Part shown: one piece after another, positions 34,301 to 49,300 of the stretch
Position numbering within the stretch: the first letter of the stretch is position 1
Layout of the letters: each line of letters begins with the position of its first letter
Assembly: GCA_019096065.1 (NCBI GenBank)
Contig: JAGUCH010000009.1
Span: forward strand, 6,148,001-6,212,000
DNA length: 64,000 bases
Direction: 5' to 3'
Source: Paracyclopina nana
Taxonomy: Eukaryota > Arthropoda > Copepoda > Cyclopoida > Cyclopettidae
The notes under the pieces: generated by a model
What the model saw: the letters and a program-made list of their open reading frames with translations, nothing else
Database searches by the model: none
Told to the model about the DNA's origin: nothing
Program-made: the position numbers and the translations under genes

Positions 34301-37300
34301 TTCGGCCACAATGATGTTGAGGTGGCCAACAGCTTGACCTTGAAGGCCAGTCGATGCTACCGCATGCAAGGCCGAACGGCCTTTGGACTTGGCCCCATGG
34401 CCTTGGAAGGCCAAAATGAGGCCTTTTATCCACTTGGCCCTGGCCTTTGTAGGAGTGAGGATTGGCAGTCGGCTGACAATGTTTGGCCTCAAAATGGCGG
34501 CATGCAAAGCGTCGAAGGCTGTGGCCTTCGCTGCGATTCCACACCTGGCTGCACGGCCTTTGATACCTCTGACTATGACAGAAAGGCCAAAAAGTTCAAG
34601 TGTTGGCTACATGGCATCCAGGCCGAAATTGAACTGGCCTCAAGCATCGAAGGCTCCATGTGCTACAAGATGGCAAAGGCCATGAAGGCCATCAACAGTG
34701 GCCTTGTTGAAATCGGCTCTGGCGCTTGCAGGGGCCCAGGTTGGCAGGCCCGTGGTTGGCCTTTGATCAAAGGCCCAAAAACCCTAATGGAGTGTGGAGA
34801 GCTGTGTGCAAGCACTATGGGCTGCACGGCCTTTGACCTTCGGCCTTTGGAGTCGAAAACAGCCTTTGATTGCACCCTCTTTGGCCATGCTGATGTGGAG
34901 CCGGCCTCTGGAGTGCCAGGAACTTGCTACAGGGTCACAGCCAGCTTTGGCCTTGCCAAGGCCAAAAAAGGCCAGGCCAAGGCTGAGGTGAGGAAGAGGA
35001 AGTATGTGGTGCCAGACTTTGAGGAGCCCACAGTCATCGAGGAAGATGAGAGTGCTTACTACCAAGAGGAGCCTCTTTTCCAGCCTCCACCAAAGGAGGT
35101 GAGGTCAAGGGCTCACATTGACAAGATCCTCGGCCTTGCTGAGGCTGAAAGTGACCTTGGCAAAGCGACCTTGAAGAGCCTCAAGAATCTGTACGAGACC
35201 TCAGTGGTGCCACTGGAGTCAACTTACAAGTACAAGGAGTTGAGTCATAGGCACTTTGGTGACCCCGAGATCTTCTCCAAGCCTTTGATTGTCCTTATGG
35301 GGCCTTGGTCTGGAGGCAAGTCCACCATGATCAATTACATCCTGGGCAATGAGTTCAACATGAATGCCATCAAAACAGGTGATTGAATCGAGAAAGCGTG
35401 CGTGTTTGTTGTTGTTTATATGCATGGCGTGCCGCGCCGTGACGCGCGCACTGCCAAAGGTAAACAAAGCAGTTCATTGGCTATTCCTCGGTCTCCCCGA
35501 TTCAGATTCAATTTTTAATGGTTTTGCCAACCAACTTTTTCCCCAACACAAACGAGGCTTTCAGGTCATGCAATTTTAATGGGCGCCAAAGCAGAATTCT
35601 TTAAACTTGCACGAACTCGATGTTTTGAAACAATTTAAAGAGCAACTAATATTTGAGAATCGTTGACTTGGACAGCAGTATTCGCTTGTCATCTTTCATC
35701 TTTAGTTTCAGCTCTCGATACTGAAATTAGTCAAGACATGAGTTGAACTCATCTTTTGATGTACGTCTCAACTTACTGATTTTTTTTCATTGAAGGAGCT
35801 GAGCCGTCCGAGGGATTCAACTTCAATATAGCCATGTATGGCAACATCGAAGAGGAGATTGAGGGCACTGAGCTGGCTGCTGAGTTCACATTTTCGAGCC
35901 TGCAAAAGTTTGGCCAGGAATTTTTGACCAAGCTGAGGGGCAAAAAGATGCCAAATGCTCTGCTTAAAAAGGTACATCATCATCATAAGATGGAGGCAAA
36001 GAACTCTTTGAGGCCAACGAAGAATCAATGCTTGAGCATCCATAATGCTTGACAGGCTGCTTCCGGAGTAGTGGAAAGTTATCTTCTCCAGTAGCCTGTT
36101 AGGCGTTGTGATTTGCTCATAAAAATCATCGTTCATCCACCTCTGAGAGAGAATCAGTCCAATCAAGGTTTCAGTTTTGAGCGCTGAAAATTAAGAAGAG
36201 AGATGACAAGCGAACTTTGCTGTGCAAGTCGTCGATTTGCAGATATTTGTTTGCCAAAGCATTGTGCAAAAACATCGTTAAAATTCAATTCTCCTTTCCT
36301 TTTTCAAGGCCATTTTTGCCGAAATCCCCGGATTATTGGAGCATGGAAGCAAGAAAATTGATCGACGCTATCCCTTCAATGATGCGTGTCAGTGGTTCAT
36401 TGACCATGCTGATCTGATCCTGCTTGTCTATGACTATGCCAAATTGGACATTGGACCAGAAGCTGAGGCTCTCCTGGACCAGCTCAAAGGCAGAGAATCC
36501 CAAGTGAGCACTACGATCTATATCAAAAAGGCTTTTGGAATAAGTGACCTCGCTACTGCTCGGCCGTGAAAGTTTCACTCGGCTGCTACTAAAAAAGTCT
36601 TGCTCTTTCCAATTAGGTGAGGATCATCTTGAACAAAGCGGATGAGATCACTGCCACTGAGCTGCTCAAGATCCAAAACAACCTGGTGTGGAATGTGTCT
36701 CCACATATGGCGAGTCTGGAGCCTCCAAGGCTCTATGCTGGATCCTTCTGGAGCCACCCCTACAAACCAGGAGCCCCCAAGGAACTGCTGCAAAACCAGG
36801 AAGCCTCCCTGCTCAGGGACATCAGGGATGCCATCAACAAAAGGGTGGAGAACAGGATTGCCACAGCAAGAAGATTTGCGGTAACAACCCTGGAAACATA
36901 CTAAATAATTTATTAGGTTTAAAAAGTAACTTAAAATAAGCTTGCCTGCCTTTAAGTAAGCTAAGGCAATTGAAGCCAAGTTTCTGCAACAGAAAAGCTG
37001 GCCTTGGAGGTGATTTAGAATGAGAAAAAATGACTTTTATTTAATTTTTAACTAGCATATTAATCGAGATCATCAGTGGCACTGGGGGGTTTACCAGAAG
37101 CTCCTCCTGGGCCTGGGGGCGGGGCAGCCCCGCCTCCCATGCCTCCCATGCCTCCAAATCCAGGGAAGCCTCCTGGCATTCCAGACATCCCAGGCATTCC
37201 TGGCATCCCAGGCATTCCTCCACCTCCCATTTTGGATGCCAGTTTGGTAATGAGTTGCATCACCTTTGGATTGCCTTGGTACTTCATCAAATTGGCAGGA

Positions 37301-40300
37301 TTACTTGTGATGTCAGCGAAAGCTTGGGCCACCTCCGGATCATTCAGAGCACTCATCAACTCAGGGTCGCTGAAGAGGCCACCAAGGCCACCTGGTAGAC
37401 CAGGGCCATCTTCAGGGTCATTGTTGGTGCCAAACTCAGCTTGAGCTTTGGCAGCTCTCTCATTGGCCTCTTTAGCCTTTCGCACTCGCTCCTGCCTCTC
37501 CTTGAGCTCCTTCTCCTCCTTCTTGATTTGCTTCTTCCTCTCATGCGCTTCAATCTTCTTGGCCTGAAGGAAAATTAATAATTAATAATTAATAATTAAG
37601 TTGAAAAATTGCCAATTTGGAGTGTCTAATTGGTGGGACACAAAGCTTTTGAAATTATGTCAGCGTACTTTTTTGCTGGGAAATTGTGATTTAGGCTGCA
37701 TTCGAACTGATTTGTTTTCCATTAGAGACCTCTTTGAAAAATATGCCATGTTAGCTCAACAACTTTTGAGCATGACTCTGAGAATGGCCATGTTGTTTTA
37801 AGTTCTATTCAGGAGCACGCTAAGATAACTTACCAATTACAGTTTATAGATTCAGTCAATTTCACTTCAATTAAAGCCATCAACTTTGTATGGAATGAGC
37901 AAAGCACAATTCTAGGCAGGAAATGCATGACACGTCATAGGCTAATATCTTCTGTGTCTTTTATCGTGGCATGCTTATTATGGTTGTTATTAGAGAAACT
38001 TCATAATAAGAGAGCGGCGAACACTCATCGCGCGCTTTTCAGTTGACCGCAAAGGGAAAGATTGGCGGAATTTTGAGCAAAAACTCACTCAACCCTTCGT
38101 AATTTTATTGTCAACTGAAAATGGCTCAAGTAAACCCAATCTTTAGCTTCAATTTAAAGCCTATTCCTTGTGTAGTTATGGTTTACAACATGTAAAATGA
38201 ACAACTACTCATAGGTTTTAAAAATATAGTAAGCGATATTTAATGCTGTTAAAAGGGCAAATTGTTAATTTTTCCCTTCATAAAATGCCTCAAAAATGCA
38301 TGGCTCGCTTCACGATTCCCTTTAGCGAATTTCGAGAACACGGGAACTCTCAGTACTTTTGTGTCCGCCGATCTCTTACTATGCAGTTTCTCTAGTTGTT
38401 ATCGCTTCTTATTTACTGTCATCGCAACCTCATCAGTAAATAAGAACCGATAGAAACCGCAACAATGCTACGACCAAAGACACAGAAGATAATGAGCCAT
38501 ACAATAAAAAAAACTTAAAACGAAATAATTTTTAAGTTAAATAGAAAAATAACCAATCAAGAAGCTTCTAATAGTTTATACATTTTGCTTTTTGAATGAC
38601 GTCAGCGTACTTTTTAGCTTGGAAATTGTGATTTATGCTCAGTTAGAATTGATTTGTTTACATTTAGAGACCTCTAAGACAAATAAGTCATGTCCTTTTC
38701 ACAACTTTTATGAAGAAATGGAACCAGACGACGACCACAAGTAGGTCACGACGCCCGATCTCTCTTTTTTTGGCTCTACGCGCACGCCGTTGGTATATGT
38801 TACTTCTACCTGCATTTTTACTTCAGTATGCTAAAGTTTGCTTCGCTCACTTCACCCTAGCAAATAAAGTATACTCAAACCCGTTTCATCACTCTTCTAC
38901 TCATAAAACTGTTCGAACCCAGTTCTTCACCTCCATTTCATCATAGTTGGCTCCCACGGAATTGTATCAAGATCACGAGTGGTAGTGAAGTGCTTTTTCC
39001 AGAGCGGGGGAGAAATAATATCATCTAAAGAAGACCTAGCCAGTCTAATTTGGATCGACTCCCTCAACAAAGTCGTACAGTGCTCCATCACTACATCTGA
39101 ACCATAAAGGTAACCTTGCCTTAGACGAGATTAGCTACCTCAAAAAAGGACACTTCCGGCTACGCGCCCATATAAGTTAAAAGAGGCCCTTAATTCAGAG
39201 TCCCGTGTTGTGACTTACAGCTCAAACAAAGCCCTTAAGGCAATCTGGGCGGAGCATAGAAGTTCTTTCCTATCAACAACTTACTTTCACGTACATTAGG
39301 TTCAAAAATGGCTGAATCTGGTGCTCATCATCATGACCACCACGAAGAGACTTTAGAGAACGCCATACAAAACGAGCTACTAGGCATTGCAGCTCGCATG
39401 GCCGTGCCTCCAAATGAAGTTTCACAAGATCGCAGAGCAAAACTTGCCACCAACAGGAAAATTGAGAAGCTTGAGAGAAACCTCCTCAAAATGCAAGAAA
39501 ACGTCGACACCAGCTTCTCAACCATCACCAGAGCATTGAATGATGTTCATGAGTCAAACAAGGCCATTCTACAGCGCATGGAACCATCTCCGGACTCACC
39601 TCCACAAGACCAACCTGAGCCAAGAAGATCTCGCCGATCAAGTGTGGCATCCTCCATCAGAGGAGACTCTCGAGCACCATCTCCTCATGCCAATGCTGGA
39701 GTAGCCCCACTCTTCCAAAGCTTGGCTTATGGAACTAGCAACCTTCTCCAAGGGAAAACTCATAAATATGAAAAGTCCCTTAAGGATCTGAAGGAATATG
39801 CTCGTCACAATTCAGTCCAAAACAGGGTGGAAATGGAACGAGATATTATCGCAGCAGAACTCAGGAACGACTTCCTTCAACTCATTCCAAAACTCATCCA
39901 AACGCAAAGAATTCCATGCCTGAAAACCGTACCTTTCATTCCCGGATCTGATACAAGAGAGTCCAACGCGCTTTTTGTCCAACTAAAAAGAGAAAACTTG
40001 AAAGAGTTCCCGAGGTTGAGCAAGGCAAGCCCAGATGTGAGGCACATTATTGAAGCTATGGCTGAGCGACACGCAGGCGAGCTAACAGCCAAGCAGTTTG
40101 CCAACCTCATTATACACCAGACTAACTCTCAACTCAAGGACACTTTCACCAACATTTTCAAGAGTCATGATGATATTAATGAAGCTATCAAGGAAATCCT
40201 TGAGAGCTATTGTTGCAGCAAGAGACCAGACGAACTCTTGTGCGAGTTTTATGACTCCAAAATTGACACGAAAAAGGTCGATGACTCGCTAACCAAGATA

Positions 40301-43300
40301 GTCGAAAAGGCTCGTTTGGCCTTCCCAGAACAAAGGAACGATGCCTTGACTAAGTTAGTTATCGATCATGTCATTCCCCAGCTGCCTTCAGAGGTACAAA
40401 AGGCAGTTAACCTTGAACGGACAAAGATTGCGGAACTCCAAAAAATATCACCCTTTGTTCCACCCATGGATTTGAACACGTTCAAAAACATGGTTACATC
40501 CCATCCTTCCATGACAAAAAGGGTAGTAAAAAACTTGGAAGCAGCCCCTCAAGCCATAAATAATGAGCATACCACAACCGCAAGCATAAAAACCGGTTCT
40601 TCCAACCACTCCAATGGCCATTTCGCTGCTAATAATCAAATCATCTCTGAAATGAAAGAAACGAACCAGTTATTAATGAAAACTGTGGCTGCACTCGAAA
40701 ATCAGCCCAAGACTTACCCAAACGAAAAGGGAGGATACAACAGACCTCAAAAGTCTAAGCTGATTGTCTACAAAATTTCTGACCCCAAATTTTCAGAAAT
40801 AGCAGCCAAGTTTGACAACAAAGGCCCTCTTATGAATGTTCTTCTCATGGAAATCGATTCGTATGAACGAAACACCAGAAAGAGAGGCCCAAAGCTCAAG
40901 ATGCTGGATGATCCACATTCGCGAATTCCCTACAAGTTTGACAATCTTGGACGCATTATTCCTGAAAATGCACCAATTGACTTTCCAGTATTTGTTGAAA
41001 CTCAACCGGGAAAGTATCGCATCTCTTTGAAAACTCTTGAAAGAATCTCTATTTCTTGTGCGAGATGTGGACATTTACTGTGTGGATTCAACGCTGAAAA
41101 TTGCATTTACAAGAGCTCCACTCCTAGCTTCAATGCATGCTCCAAATGCATGCAAGGTTTCCATCTTGATCACCAATGTCGAGCAGTTCCTTTAAACTAG
41201 CTCGGCCCTTTCCAAAAACAGCAACTGTAAAAGAAGAAATATCATTAGTCACATTCTCAGACATTTCACTCGCAGATATTGACACTGAAGATGATGACAA
41301 TCCCACCATTTCCTCTTCAATCGAACCTGACTGGTTAGATTCAGATGCTGCCTTGGAAATCGCATCCTCATTAGACTATCAAGAAATTTCGCAAGTCTCC
41401 AAAGTTCTTACTCCAGATATCATTTTAGAAGGACTCGATCTTCCAGTGATCAACGAAAGTCCTCTAAAAACAGCTTTGACAACAGACTTTGGCCTAAAAG
41501 TCGACTTCACTGTCGACTCAGGTGCACAAGTCTCAATTCTCTCCGTCAAAACTTTCCAAGAGCTTCCTAAAGACAAGTATTCCCTTTCTAATGAACAACT
41601 CACATTGGTCGATGTCCAAAAGAATGAAATACCACAATACCAGTGTCCAATCGAACTAACCTTCAAACTACAAGGATTTCAGTTTAAGCACACATTTTTC
41701 ATTGCCTCTTCAAGCAATCTACTTGGTTTAGATTTCATAACCACTCACAACCTTCAAATAATCCAACAAAAAGGTAGAACAAACCTCATCATAAGCTTTG
41801 AGCAAAGATCTGAACAAAAGTCTCTGCCATCTCCGGAAGGCTTAGACTCATGGGCTTCAGTGGATGAGATCGAAGTTCTACCCGGATTAAATGAGGTCAC
41901 TGGCACTCTGGATCTTCCGGATGGCCAATATAACTTGTCAATTCCCCGTGAATCACCCTTAAAGACAGTTGGATCACTTTCAGTCAGAGGGGGAAAATTC
42001 ACTACCACCATGGAAAACAAGTCTACTTCAAGATTCCCACTTTCCTGCAATGAAATCATTGGAAAAGTAACCACTGAGGATGAAGCCACCAACCAAATAG
42101 ATGAAGAGACAGTTGAACCAACCGGATTCCCATGCTTGATTACAGAAGAAAAAGATGACAGGAAAATGATTATTCGTGATAATCATTCTCACATCGATAA
42201 ATCTGCAGTTGAAGACATCATATCATTCATCGAAAAGGAAACACCCAATCTTTTCAGCACACATGAATCCGACATTGGAAAGATCCATGAAAAGTTTGAA
42301 ATCTTCTTTGACATAGAAACTACAACTGAAAAACCTGTCTACATCAAACCTTACACCTTGGATCCGCTCAGAGAAGCTCAACTGGCTGACCAACTCGCTG
42401 AACTTGAGAAAATTGGAGTTCTGAAAAAAGGATTTTCACCATGGGCCATGCCATGTTTCTTGGTCACAAAAAGGAATGGAACATTAAGAGCAGTGTATAA
42501 TGCTCGTGAACTGAACAAGGTTACAAAACCTGTTAAGTTCCCCTATAAGCCAATTAACACCATCATCGAAGAAATCTCATTGGCCAACCCCAAATACTTC
42601 ACCACCATTGACATTGCCTCAGCCTTTCTCTCTATTCCCATGACAGAGAGAGCACAAAAGATCTGTGCAATTGTCACCAATTCAGGTCAGTGGCTTCCCC
42701 TTCGAATGATCTTTGGTCTCTCTAATGCTCCATCCTACTACAATTACTGCATGAGCCGCATCCTTGATACTGCAGACAAATCTCCGTGTAAGAGCAACTT
42801 TGTGTGCAACTACTCTGATGATGTCTGTCTTTATTCAAAAAGCTTTGAACTCAACATTCAGCAAACCAAAATCATACTCAGAACACTTTACAATGCTGGA
42901 ATCAAACTACGACCAAGAAAATTCCAGTTTGCCCAAAAAAGCATCGAACTTCTCGGCAAACATTTGGACCAAAATGGATTTTCCATTCTTCCTCGACACT
43001 TGTCTGCTGTCAAGAACTTTAAAAAGCCTGAGGACAAACACACTTTGATGTCCTTCATCGGCTTGGCTCAATGGAACGCTAACTTAGTTTATGCCTTTTC
43101 TGAAAAATTGAAGCCACTCACCAAACTTTTACGGAAAGATGAAGACTTTGCCTGGGGTACCGAACAAGATCAAGCCTTTGACGATATTAAAAATGCCATT
43201 ATCAACTCTACAACGGTGTACTTTGTGAACTATGACGAACCACTCTATCTCCATTACGACAGCAGCCTCAATGCCATCGCTGGCTATTGCTATCAGATCA

Positions 43301-46300
43301 AGTCCTTCTCCAGGGAGGAAGTCTCCAAATGGCATGAAGAACTTTATCAAGAGGAATCCCTCGATAGCAAGTCAAAATTGAACACAAAACATCCAGTCAT
43401 CCCTCCATCTGGAAAAAATAATCCAGGAATGGTAACACTGTCACCAATAGATGAAGCACTGAAGCAATATGAAAGTAACTTGAAAACCAACAACGAAGAG
43501 CTCTTCATCAGAGACATCAGACATGAAGAACTTGACGAATTGGAACCCATCTCTACATATCTTCAGGAAAAGGACAAATTACACATAATTTGTCCTGTGG
43601 GTTTTTACAGTGCAACGCTCAACAAACAGCAATCCAGATATACCATTCTGGAACTTGAATGCCTTGCCCTTGTGAAATCACTCGAACATTTTGCTCATCT
43701 ACTTCATGGAGTTCCGACAACTTTTGTTTGTGGTGATAACATGGCACTTCTGTGGATACTCAAATCATCCAAGCTGTCCCCAAATCCACCTCCAAAGCTA
43801 GTGAGATGGTGCATCACGATTAGCTCAATGCCATTCAAATGCATCTTCCTACATTGCCAAGGAAAATACAATTTGTGTGCAGATGCCATGACTAGAAACT
43901 TTCCCATAGTGTATAAAGCTGTTCAAAATGATGGTCAACTAGAACCCATTCTCATCACTTCACCGTTCAAGCTTGGTAAGGTTGTCACTTTAAATGATCT
44001 CCAAGAATATCTAGAAAAAGTCTATGAAGAAGGTTTTGAGCCCAAGTTCAATGGAGAACAAAAGCTTGGGACACGCAAGAAAGACCCTAAAAAGACTTTT
44101 TCCTACATTGACTCGATTCCGGAGAAGATCCAAATTAACTACATTGGTAAGAAAAATCCAAAACATGAACTCGCTGAACTGCTTACTCTTGATAACATCG
44201 CAATGGAACAAGAAAAGGATGCCAATATTCAAAAAATGAGGAGAAATCCACCAAAAGGCTTTGCTTTTGAACAAAATGTTCTATACAAAACTGTTCAAAA
44301 TCCAGACCAATCCACTCAAAGGAGCCTTATTTATATCCCCGATTCTCTCCTTGGTGTACTTTTAGCCTATCTTCATTTGGATTGTCATATAGGAGGAACA
44401 AGCTTGGCACGAATGGCTGCTATGACTCATTATCATCCCAAGTTATTTAAGTCAGCTTTAAACTTCACGATCCAATGTTATCTTTGCCAACTCGCCAAAC
44501 CCAATCGACTTGGAAAGGCCAAGCTAAAACCTATCTCATATGGAGAATCACCAAAAGGCCATACCTTTTCAATTGACATCCTCGAAGGCTACCCCGAGTT
44601 TTACAAAAGCTCCAAGATCCTTGTCATGATTGAGTACTTTACTGGTTACAAGATCATAGTACCCGTCAAGAATGCGACTGGTGACGAAATCGCCAAGATT
44701 ATTGAACAATACATCATAGCAGTGTTTTCACCACCTAAAGTCCTCATCTCTGATGGTGCCTCCAACCTTGTTTCCTCATCAAAAGTCAGAAGACTTCTGG
44801 AGTATTATGACATCCACCCACATGTGACAATGCCATACTCTCCTCAAGCTCACTCAATTGTGGAAAATGCAGTTCAACAAGTCAGCAACCTCATCCGGAT
44901 TTTGACCAATCAACTTAAACTACCCTGGATCAAACTCTTGTATCTTGTTCAACTATCCTTGAACACTCGCCCCTCACCAAGAATTGGCAACATTAGCCCC
45001 ATTTATGCTTACTTTGGAGTTGATCACGACAGACTAAGACCAGTTACAGAAAAGGACATTGTCGAACCAAGCACAATCAAAGACATCTGGAAAGCTCATG
45101 ACGCCATTATACAAGAAGCAATCAATAAGAACACTCAGCTCAAAAAGCAAGCAAGAGAAAAGATTCCTGGAAAAGACATCAACTATGAGCCTGGCACTTA
45201 CGTTTTCATGCTTGATAAGAGAAAACACGAAAAGCCAAAGATTTGGGTACGTTATCACACGAGCCCTTACCTGGTCCTCAAGAACTTGCAAAACACATGC
45301 CTTCTAAAAAGTTTCAATGGAGTTGTCTTTCCTGCTCACAAGAATCTCCTGAAGAAATGCTCTCCTCGCTTCGCTGAGCTCTATGGAAATTTGCCATTAA
45401 GTGTTAGATTCATGCTTGGATCACACTTCACATTGGAGTCTCTCGCACCGTACATGGAAATCCAAAAGACTCCTGAATTCTTCGATGAGGACATTTTCAA
45501 GCCCATTGAAAAGGGCCGTGTAATGACACGTGGTGAATCAAAAAGACTAAAGGAGCAAGAAAAAGCTCAAAGTGTCAACTCTCAGCTTCCAATCATTGAC
45601 CAGATGTTCCTGGATGATGAAGAAGAAGAACAAGCAATGCCATATGAACCTACTGTACATTTCGCAGAATGAATATTAGACAAATGTGATACAAATGATG
45701 ATGGATGAATGATAACCTCTACACTCTACTTTGACTTCTAGCCCAACTATGAGTACAAGGATGAAACAACTTCTGTGGAGTTTGGCGTTGGCAACACTGC
45801 TCCACAACACGAGTGTGACAAGCACTCCCTTCTGCAAGGCTTACAGCATTGTGTCCTTGTCAGAAACACTCAATCAACTACATCAGCTCCTAGAGCCTCT
45901 AGTTGATGCCATCTCGAACCAAATTACTGATGTGGAGACTTTTGCAAAAGGTCGCATTGTCAACGACAAAGTTTACAAGCTGATCAATGTTCAAGACAAG
46001 TTTGCCACTTCAAAATTGGTCTGCGAGATCGAGAAGATGACTTTCATCAAGCCCAAAGGTGATTTTGCATCTGTTTTAAAGAAGATAGAGGCAGGTGTGA
46101 GAGACCCACCTAACTTCAAATTCGATGACAAGAAAATCTGGGTAAATCTTCAATATGACAAAAGAACTGATTCTTACTATTTCGATGGTGAACCATTTCC
46201 ACTATACTGGGGAGACAATGTTGAGAATCTAAGTGTCAAGCCTACTTCATTTGATGAAAACAAGTGCTATCGGATCGTCGTACCAAACAATTACGACGAC

Positions 46301-49300
46301 AACACTATTTTTGTAATTGAAGATGTGGCTTGCAGGAACGGACAAGCTTTGACACTGTGTGAAGCTGCCATTCCGGACAATTATGAAAAGTACACTTCCC
46401 TTCGAAAAGTTTACTCAGCAGAACTCACTACTATCAAAGACAACTTCCCAAATGGAAAAGAGTTAATCCAAGAGTTGAATCAAGCTGATTGGTGCGATCA
46501 ATATCAAGAAAGCAATGTGGATGAACTCTTTCTGGACCACCCTTTACAAGAAGTGAAGAATCTACTAGAATCTACTCCACCCAATATGGAGCTGATCTTT
46601 GACCTTCTTCCTAATCTAGTGAATGATTATGTCACAGCGGACAATATTATTCAGAGATTGGATAATAGTGCAAAATCTATGGATGGCAACCAAATTTGCA
46701 TTTGTGATGAAGAAGAAAAACAAAACTCCGCTGAAATCAACCCTCCTACTACAGTTATTAATGGCTCTATACCCACTAAGACAAAAAGGCCAAAGGTGAT
46801 AAAAACACTTCCAGCTGATAAGCCATCAATCAACATCACTGAGATTTTTGATAAGGCAAAAGAAAAACTGCCAGATTGGATCACTAAACATACAAATCCT
46901 AAAGTGCTGGATATTATATTTAGTATCATAGGCGGTATATCTGGAATTGTCACCTTGATCACAAGCCTTTTCCTCGTCATAAGAAGCTGTCGGAAAGATG
47001 GATTTATGTGCCATAAAAGAAAAAGATTTGTTGCTTTTAAAGTACCTGCCAACAAGGCGAGTCCCAAAACTACCAATCGTAATGAAACTGAAATGGCCAC
47101 TTTTCTCCCATCAAAAAAGGACTCTTCAAGCGAGGGGGAAAATGATAAAAGTGATGTCTATTTTGTGACTCAAGATTCAAAATCAAAGAAACAAATGGAC
47201 AATACAAAACCTTCAAGACCACCAAGAAGAAGCCCAAGAGCCAAAAGATCTGTAAAAGTGATTGATGTTGCTCATGTCCATAGCATTGATCCCAGGAGAC
47301 ACAGCAACTATTCCTGTTACACAAGTGAGGATGAAATTCAAGCAGCAAGCAAAATTCACCCCTACTATGACTAATGGATATGCAACATCAACTTTTCGCC
47401 TTCAAATACAGTATAGCCAAGCATTTTACATCTAGTTCAACACAACAGCAATTTTAATGAGCCATTATTGCACATTAAGCACGAAGAAGATACACTATCA
47501 AATTGCAAAACCTCAGTCTCATCTACTACCAAGAAGAAGCAACATGAGTCCACTCCAATTCTTCGTCATCACCTTAAGATTGATTTCTGCCATAGAAGCC
47601 AAATCAATCTCTGAGATTGAATTCCTCAATAACTATGTCCTCAATCAACAAAGACTAACCACCTGTCTTGCATCCGAAGCTGAACTCAAGGAAAACAACC
47701 AGGAATTGAAGACCAAAATTACCACCTTGACTGATCAACTTGACAAGTGCCAAACAACCTATGCTGCCATGATAACAGAAGAGAAGGAGAATAACAAATC
47801 TACTTATCTGGATCCAACGGCAGACACCGATCTTGAGGAGCAAGAGGCTCTTTTTCAAAACATAAGTGTGGCCTCTCAAGATTTGATCAATGCTTCATCC
47901 AGATTGAATCCCAATCAAGCTCTCCGTGATGTCCCTTGTCAAAGAAAAGTCATCATCCTGGAAAAACTCTATGATTATGCCAAATCCAAGGTTGAGGATA
48001 TGCTAATTACCATGTCAGCTCAAGAAGAACGCCTCAATACAGAAATCCTTAACCTCCAAAAGGATCTATCCAATCAAAAGGTCCTCAACATTGAGCTCCA
48101 AGCTACAATTGCCTCACTAGAAGATGTCAAGACTGGTACGGTCCCCATTTATGACGAATTGATTGGAACCCCTGGATTCGACACCGCTCTGAGAAACAAT
48201 CCCACCTTGACAATGTGGCTTACCATCCCCACCTCGATCTTAGTCATCCTGGCTTTGGCATTGTTCACATATCTCCTCCATAAGTGCTCAGAGAACAACT
48301 TTTTCCTTCTGAGACAGCTTGGAATTAGAGCTAGAAAATACGTGAAACGTCAAGACAAAAAGTTGAGATCCAGAATCCAAGTACGACTTACCAAGATGAG
48401 GAAAGCCAAGGACTCCATGGAAAATGAAAACTTCGACGAGGATATTCTTGACCCTTCGAAGGACATCTTAAAGTCTGTGGAGAAAAGCATTATCAAAAAT
48501 GAGCGTAAACTTGAGGCCATGAAGCACAAAAAGGCCAAGCTCATGGAGATGATGCCAAAACCTGGAAACTCACCTTCAACTCTACCCAACACTCCCACTA
48601 TTCACGTCGAAACCGCAGTAGAAGTTCATGTCGCTGATGACAACAATTCTGACGACGTTGTCGAAACCGCAGTAGAAGTTCATGTCGCTGATGACAACAA
48701 TTCTGACGGCAACAACGTCGAAGATGACGACAACATTGAGGTGAACACTTCTTCCACTGAGAAAATCGTCGCTGATGTCACTGCGGCCTCCCAAGTTGAA
48801 AAGGCCCAGTGTAAAACTGATTAAAATGCATTTGGAATCACTTGCATCCACTTTCGAATAAAATTAACAAAATCACTTTGTTTTGCCATGCTTTAGGAAA
48901 ATGTCAACAAAAATTAAGTTGGTCGGAAAAAATAGCTCGATCTAGACACTTCATTTTCCAACCTGATTCTCCATGGATCCAAACGCCAAAATCCTCACCA
49001 ATTGGCGCCCTCGATGGCGTAATGGCATTCTCTGATTATATTTTCGCAAAATCTATGAAAATGATCAAAACCATCAAAGCAAGAATTTTCCCAAATTAGC
49101 CTTAAAAATAACTCCTCGATTCACACGGCTTGATGATTAGTAAACAACAACAACTGTCATGTGGACCGTGGGAAAATTCATCCTCATTCATCTATCAGCT
49201 GATGTTTTGACAAGTCATCTCAGGCCTACTTCCGGACGCCATAATAAGGAAAGTAAATCTGTCAATTATAAGGAATCTTCAAAAATCAGTCACATCACAC

